Source of the DNA: Actinomycetota bacterium
Lineage (GTDB): Bacteria; Actinomycetota; CADDZG01; WHSQ01
DNA length: 10,072 nt
Direction: 5' to 3'
Assembly (NCBI GenBank): GCA_013695055.1
Contig: JACDBF010000243.1
Span: forward strand, 1 to 10,072
Below, one piece after another: positions 6,963-10,072 of this stretch. The translations under genes were made by a program, and so were the position numbers. The notes under the pieces are model-generated. The model saw only the letters and a program-made list of their open reading frames with translations. It was not told the DNA's origin and ran no database searches. Within the stretch, counting starts at the first letter, position 1, and the number at the start of each line of letters is the position of its first letter.

Positions 6963-7385
6963 TTGAGGTTTCGCGCGATCACGCTGGACGCTCGCCAGGA
7001 CGAGCTCGAGAAGACTGAGAGGTTCTGGATCGAAGGATTCGGCTATCGGCGCGCGCGCCTGTCGGGGCCCTTTGTGGTTCTTTCTCACGATCTGCCGGAC
7101 TGGCCGGAGATCATTCTTCAGAGGGTGGACGAGGCCAAGTCGGCGAAGTCTCCCGTCCATATCGACATCGAAAGCCCGAACGTCGACGCGGACGCAGCGC
7201 TCCTGAAGAACCTAGGAGGACATAAGCTTCGAGATGTCTTCGAACGGGGGCGTCGTTGGCTCGTTCTGGGAGATCCGGCTGGGAATGAGCTATGCCTCGT
7301 CACGGAGCGGGACGACGACTTGCGTCGCCCGCAACCAGTTTCGAGATCAACCACGAGGCTTGTAAATGCGAAACCACAGGTCTAA
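6963..7385 (+). CDS. VOC-family (glyoxalase-fold) small protein
   Basis: Single vicinal-oxygen-chelate domain protein, 140 residues. The C-terminal half carries recognisable family blocks: IILQRVDEAKSAKSPVHIDIE (91 bases past mid-gene, residues about 43-63), then LLKNLGGHKLRD and RRWLVLGDPAGNELCLV (about 94-110). The His of VHIDIE and the Glu of GNELCL sit where VOC proteins often hold metal ligands, so a metal site is possible. The last 25 residues are Arg/Thr/Pro-rich and unlikely to be folded. The start is TTG at 6963, supported by AGGAAGG four bases upstream and by the MRFRAITLDA reading that begins the first beta strand. It follows the methyltransferase by nine bases and so belongs to the operon. 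The reaction is unknown: it could be an accessory enzyme handling an aldehyde or adduct, or a binding protein. Confidence 0.82.
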   Translation: MRFRAITLDARQDELEKTERFWIEGFGYRRARLSGPFVVLSHDLPDWPEIILQRVDEAKSAKSPVHIDIESPNVDADAALLKNLGGHKLRDVFERGRRWLVLGDPAGNELCLVTERDDDLRRPQPVSRSTTRLVNAKPQV

Positions 7386-7442
7386 GCTCGTCAAGGGTGA
7401 TGGGGGGGGTTAAGCAATGAACCTGCACGGTGGACTTCAGAA
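7386..7442 (+). promoter_or_regulatory. Spacer with G8 tract and possible 9-codon leader ORF
   Basis: This is the only sizeable gap in the plus operon (57 bp). It contains eight consecutive G (7402-7409) and then an ATG at 7417 opening a nine-codon frame (MNLHGGLQK) whose TGA at 7444-7446 overlaps the permease GTG start as GTGA. The G tract sits at a plausible Shine-Dalgarno distance from the ATG, so the mini-frame could couple translation into the permease. No promoter hexamers or stable hairpin are evident. A chance frame is equally possible. Confidence 0.3.
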
Positions 7443-8099
7443 GTGAATTTTCTTCAGGACTTCGCTACATATCTTGAGTTCCAATCCGCGGAGCTGATCC
7501 AGGCGACCATCGAGCACGCGGGGCTCGTCCTTGTTTCGATAGCGATCGCCACCGTCATCGGAGTGGGGCTCGGCGTTGCTGTTTATCAGACCGATAGGCC
7601 GGCGAAGATCTCCTTGGCCGTGGTGGGCACGATGCTGACGATCCCCTCGTTCGCGTTGTTTGGTCTTTTGACCGAACCGTTCGGACTCGGCGCCACGGCC
7701 GCCGTCATCGCGCTGGTGATGTACGGATTGCTTCCGATTGTTAGAAACACTGTGGTCGGTTTGCGCTCTGTCGATCCGGCCGTGATCGAGTCCGCAACCG
7801 GGATGGGGATGAACCGGTGGCAACGTTTAGCTCGTATCGAATTGCCGCTTGCATGGCCGATCATCATTACAGGGGTTCGGGTTTCCACGGTCATAACCGT
7901 CGGTATTGCCGCAATAGCAGCGATCATCAACGGCCCCGGCCTCGGAAAGGACATCTTCCGCGCCCTCGCCCGGATAGGCAGCCCGTTCGCGGTTTACCAG
8001 GCCCTCGCCCCGGTGCTCGGCATCATTTTCTTGGGGATCCTTTTCGATGTGTTCTTTCTCGTGCTCCGTAGGCTTACGACTTCAAGGGGACTTCGATGA
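7443..8099 (+). CDS. OpuB/ProW-type quaternary-amine ABC importer permease
   Basis: Inner-membrane permease of a glycine betaine/choline/carnitine-type ABC importer, 218 residues, normal for OpuBB/OpuCB/YehW. Hydrophobic segments fall at about 25-48, 57-77, 82-103, 138-162 and 186-209. The family signature TIPSFALFGLL (66-76) and LLPIVRNTVVGL (96-107) is clear, and the coupling EAA loop is VIESATGMGMNRWQRLARIELPLAWP (114-139), which contacts the ATPase. The start is GTG at 7443, the only in-frame candidate after the upstream stop; its N-terminus MNFLQDF matches the short cytoplasmic start of relatives. The stop overlaps the ATPase start by four bases (ATGA). Substrate cannot be fixed without the binding protein, but the family transports compatible solutes and methylated amines. 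Confidence 0.92.
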   Translation: MNFLQDFATYLEFQSAELIQATIEHAGLVLVSIAIATVIGVGLGVAVYQTDRPAKISLAVVGTMLTIPSFALFGLLTEPFGLGATAAVIALVMYGLLPIVRNTVVGLRSVDPAVIESATGMGMNRWQRLARIELPLAWPIIITGVRVSTVITVGIAAIAAIINGPGLGKDIFRALARIGSPFAVYQALAPVLGIIFLGILFDVFFLVLRRLTTSRGLR

Positions 8100-9310
8100 C
8101 AGACGAAACTAACGCGCGAGGTGCCCAGGGTGACAATCAGGTCATGATCCGTCTGGAGCGTCTGGAGAAAAGGTACCCGGGTCAGGAACGGCCGGCGGTG
8201 GCCGAGCTAACGATGGAGATTCCCGAGGGGGAGATAGTCATCCTGGTCGGACCTTCGGGGTGTGGCAAGACCACCACACTTAAAATGATCAACCGGGTAA
8301 TCGAGCCCACCTCGGGCCGAATACTCCTCGAGGGCGACGACGTCACCAACGCCGACCCCGACAAGCTCAGGCGACGCATGGGCTACGTCATCCAGCAGAT
8401 CGGTCTTTTTCCCCATATGACGATCGCGCAGAACATCGCACTGGTTCCCGGGCTATTGAATTGGGACAAGAGGAGGATCGACCTGCGGGTCGACGAGCTG
8501 CTCGATCTTGTCGGGATGGACCCGAGCGACTACAGGAACCGCTACCCGAAGGAGCTCTCGGGTGGGCAGCGCCAGCGGGTCGGCGTGGCTCGTGCCCTCA
8601 GCGCCGATCCGCCGGTCATGCTGATGGACGAGCCTTTCGGCGCAATTGACCCGATCACCAGGGACCGGCTCCAAAACGAATTCTTACGACTCCAGGAGGA
8701 AATCAAGAAGACGATCGTCTTCGTTACACACGATATCGACGAGGCGATCAAGATGGGCGACCGCATTGCGATATTGCGCGAGGAGTCGAGTATCGCTCAG
8801 TACGACAAGCCCGAGCACATTCTCTCGAACCCCGCCGATTCGTTTGTCGAAGACTTCATCGGTCGCGGGGCGTCGCTGAAGGGGCTCAACCTCCAGCGCG
8901 TGCGGGACGTGGAGTTCGCTCACTGGCCAACGGCGAATCACACCGCGACCCGGGGCGAGGTACTCGAGGCCCTGCGACGCTCCGATCAAGGTGCGGTTTT
9001 GCTTCTCGACGAGCAACGCCGGCCGCGACGCTGGGTCGACGCACGAGATCTCGACCGCACGGACAAACCGTTGGTCGAGACCGGGCTGCGCCCCGAAGCG
9101 ATCGTCACGGGAGCGACGACTTTGCTCGACACGCTGAATGAGATGCTGAAGTCGCGCGTGGCATGCGCGATCGTCGCCGACGATTCCGGTGCTTATGTTG
9201 GAGCGGTCGACATCGACACGATCATGGAGTCGATCCAGTCGATGCGGGCTGCAGCGCGTGAGCAGTCGCGCCTTCTAGCCGGCGCTGAGATAGGGGAGGT
9301 CTCTTCCTGA
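8096..9310 (+). CDS. Quaternary-amine ABC importer ATPase with CBS domains (OpuBA/ProV-like)
   Basis: ATP-hydrolysing subunit of the importer, 404 residues, the usual length for OpuBA/OpuCA/ProV proteins. Seen: Walker A GPSGCGKTT (52-60), Q-loop Gln100 in YVIQQIGLFP, signature LSGGQ (154-158), Walker B VMLMDE (174-179), D-loop GAID (182-185) and switch His212 in VTHD. The C-terminal part (about 275-395) contains two weakly conserved CBS-like halves, with LLLDEQRRPRRWVDARDL and CAIVADDSGAYVGAVDIDTIM. In relatives CBS domains sense ionic strength or nucleotides and gate transport; whether these do so is unknown. The start is ATG at 8096 with AAGGGG six bases upstream, overlapping the first permease stop. 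The stop shares a base with the second permease start (TGATG). Confidence 0.95.
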   Translation: MTDETNARGAQGDNQVMIRLERLEKRYPGQERPAVAELTMEIPEGEIVILVGPSGCGKTTTLKMINRVIEPTSGRILLEGDDVTNADPDKLRRRMGYVIQQIGLFPHMTIAQNIALVPGLLNWDKRRIDLRVDELLDLVGMDPSDYRNRYPKELSGGQRQRVGVARALSADPPVMLMDEPFGAIDPITRDRLQNEFLRLQEEIKKTIVFVTHDIDEAIKMGDRIAILREESSIAQYDKPEHILSNPADSFVEDFIGRGASLKGLNLQRVRDVEFAHWPTANHTATRGEVLEALRRSDQGAVLLLDEQRRPRRWVDARDLDRTDKPLVETGLRPEAIVTGATTLLDTLNEMLKSRVACAIVADDSGAYVGAVDIDTIMESIQSMRAAAREQSRLLAGAEIGEVSS

Positions 9311-10072
9311 TGGCCTACGCTCCCGAGCCGGCCGGAGCCTCCCACGCTGCCGTTGCCGGGGCGCTGAGCCCCCGCTGGCCGGGTCGCATGGCACGTTATG
9401 CGACAGTCCCACTCCTGATCACGTTCGCGTTGACCTTGCTGTATATCTACCTCGGCACCCAGGAGCTCGACAGTATCGAGTCCCGGTTGCTCACTCGGGA
9501 GAAGATAATGGCAGCCGCGAGTCAGCATCTTTGGCTCACTTCGGTGTCGACGTTCTTCGTCATAGTCATCGCGGTGCCTCTTGGAGTCATGTTGACTCGT
9601 CCACTCACCAGGAGAGTCACGCCCCTATTCCTTGGACTGGCGAACGGCGGTCAGACCGTGCCGTCAATCGGCGTGCTGGTGCTGTTCGCCCTGTGGTTTG
9701 GAATTGGCTTCAAGTATACAATTATCGCGCTCGTCGCCTATGCAATCCTGCCGGTCTTGCGGAATACGATGGTAGGTCTCGAGCAGGTCGATCCCTTCAT
9801 CATTGAAGCAGGGCGGGGGATGGGGCTGACAAAGCTCGGGGTGCTGACTCGCCTGGAGCTTCCGCTCGCCGTACCGGTGATTCTCGCCGGCGTCCGAACT
9901 GCGCTGATCATCAACGTGGGTACCGCAACCTTGGCCACATTTGTGAACGGAGGGGGACTTGGAAACATAATCAATGGTGGGCTCACGTCGGGGCGAGACC
10001 GGGTGACCTTCACCGGCGCCGTGCTTACCGCCGCGTTTGCCCTCCTCATCGACTGGCTGGCGGGCATCGCGG
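9310..10072 (+). CDS. Second OpuB/YehY-type ABC importer permease (cut by window edge)
   Basis: Partner permease of the quaternary-amine importer, 254 residues visible, reading frame still open at the right edge. An N-terminal extension of about 30 residues precedes the first membrane segment (32-48). A periplasmic-type loop (about 50-70) is followed by the permease core with segments near 78-96, 106-130, 136-152, 186-212 and 236-253. Family blocks: GGQTVPSIGVLVLFALWFGIG (113-133), ILPVLRNTMVGLEQVD (146-161) and EAA loop IEAGRGMGLTKLGVLTRLELPLAVP (165-189). The extra N-terminal segment compared with the first permease matches YehY/OpuCD-like pairs with two unlike permeases. ATG at 9310 overlaps the ATPase stop by one base, so translation is coupled. 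The periplasmic or lipid-anchored substrate-binding protein is probably encoded next. Confidence 0.92.
   Translation, partial: MAYAPEPAGASHAAVAGALSPRWPGRMARYATVPLLITFALTLLYIYLGTQELDSIESRLLTREKIMAAASQHLWLTSVSTFFVIVIAVPLGVMLTRPLTRRVTPLFLGLANGGQTVPSIGVLVLFALWFGIGFKYTIIALVAYAILPVLRNTMVGLEQVDPFIIEAGRGMGLTKLGVLTRLELPLAVPVILAGVRTALIINVGTATLATFVNGGGLGNIINGGLTSGRDRVTFTGAVLTAAFALLIDWLAGIA

Noticed and set aside
7386..7442. Riboswitch or internal terminator before the transporter genes
   Set aside because: Only 57 bases, with no stable hairpin beyond 4-bp stems and no T-run.

Overview
The window is high-GC, densely packed bacterial DNA with short or negative gene spacing, several GTG and TTG starts and G-rich Shine-Dalgarno sites. 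Gene content and style suggest an actinomycete-like or related soil or marine heterotroph, but the taxon cannot be fixed from this sequence. It holds two divergent operons that meet at a 66-bp intergenic region (3387-3452). No RNA gene, IS element, CRISPR array or clear terminator was seen, and both operons run off the window edges.

Left side, minus strand, in transcription order: an IclR-family regulator (2628-3386), then soxB, soxD and the N-terminal third of soxA. The last three are the beta, delta and alpha subunits of heterotetrameric sarcosine oxidase, in the usual B-D-A order; a gamma subunit gene (soxG) would be expected beyond the left edge. The IclR/soxB junction is a 4-base ATGA overlap, so regulator and enzyme appear to be one transcription and translation unit.

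Right side, plus strand: a DAO-family FAD-dependent amine oxidoreductase (3453-4802), a methylenetetrahydrofolate reductase-family protein (4814-5788), a GcvT/DmdA-like tetrahydrofolate-dependent methyltransferase (5772-6953), a small VOC (glyoxalase-fold) protein (6963-7385), and an OpuB/OpuC/ProU-type quaternary-amine ABC importer: permease (7443-8099), CBS-domain ATPase (8096-9310) and a second permease (9310 to the right edge). The substrate-binding protein is not in the window and probably lies downstream.

Taken together the locus looks like a catabolic island for a methylated onium compound such as glycine betaine, dimethylglycine or a relative. In this reading the solute is imported by the ABC system, a methyl group moves to tetrahydrofolate on the DmdA-like protein, the MTHFR-like protein oxidises methyl-THF to methylene-THF, and the DAO enzyme and sarcosine oxidase remove remaining N-methyl groups towards glycine, also feeding the folate pool. 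Each family assignment is well supported by sequence. The substrate and the pathway as a whole are inference. A perfect 7-bp inverted repeat in the divergent region is a strong candidate operator for the IclR protein, which could control both arms.
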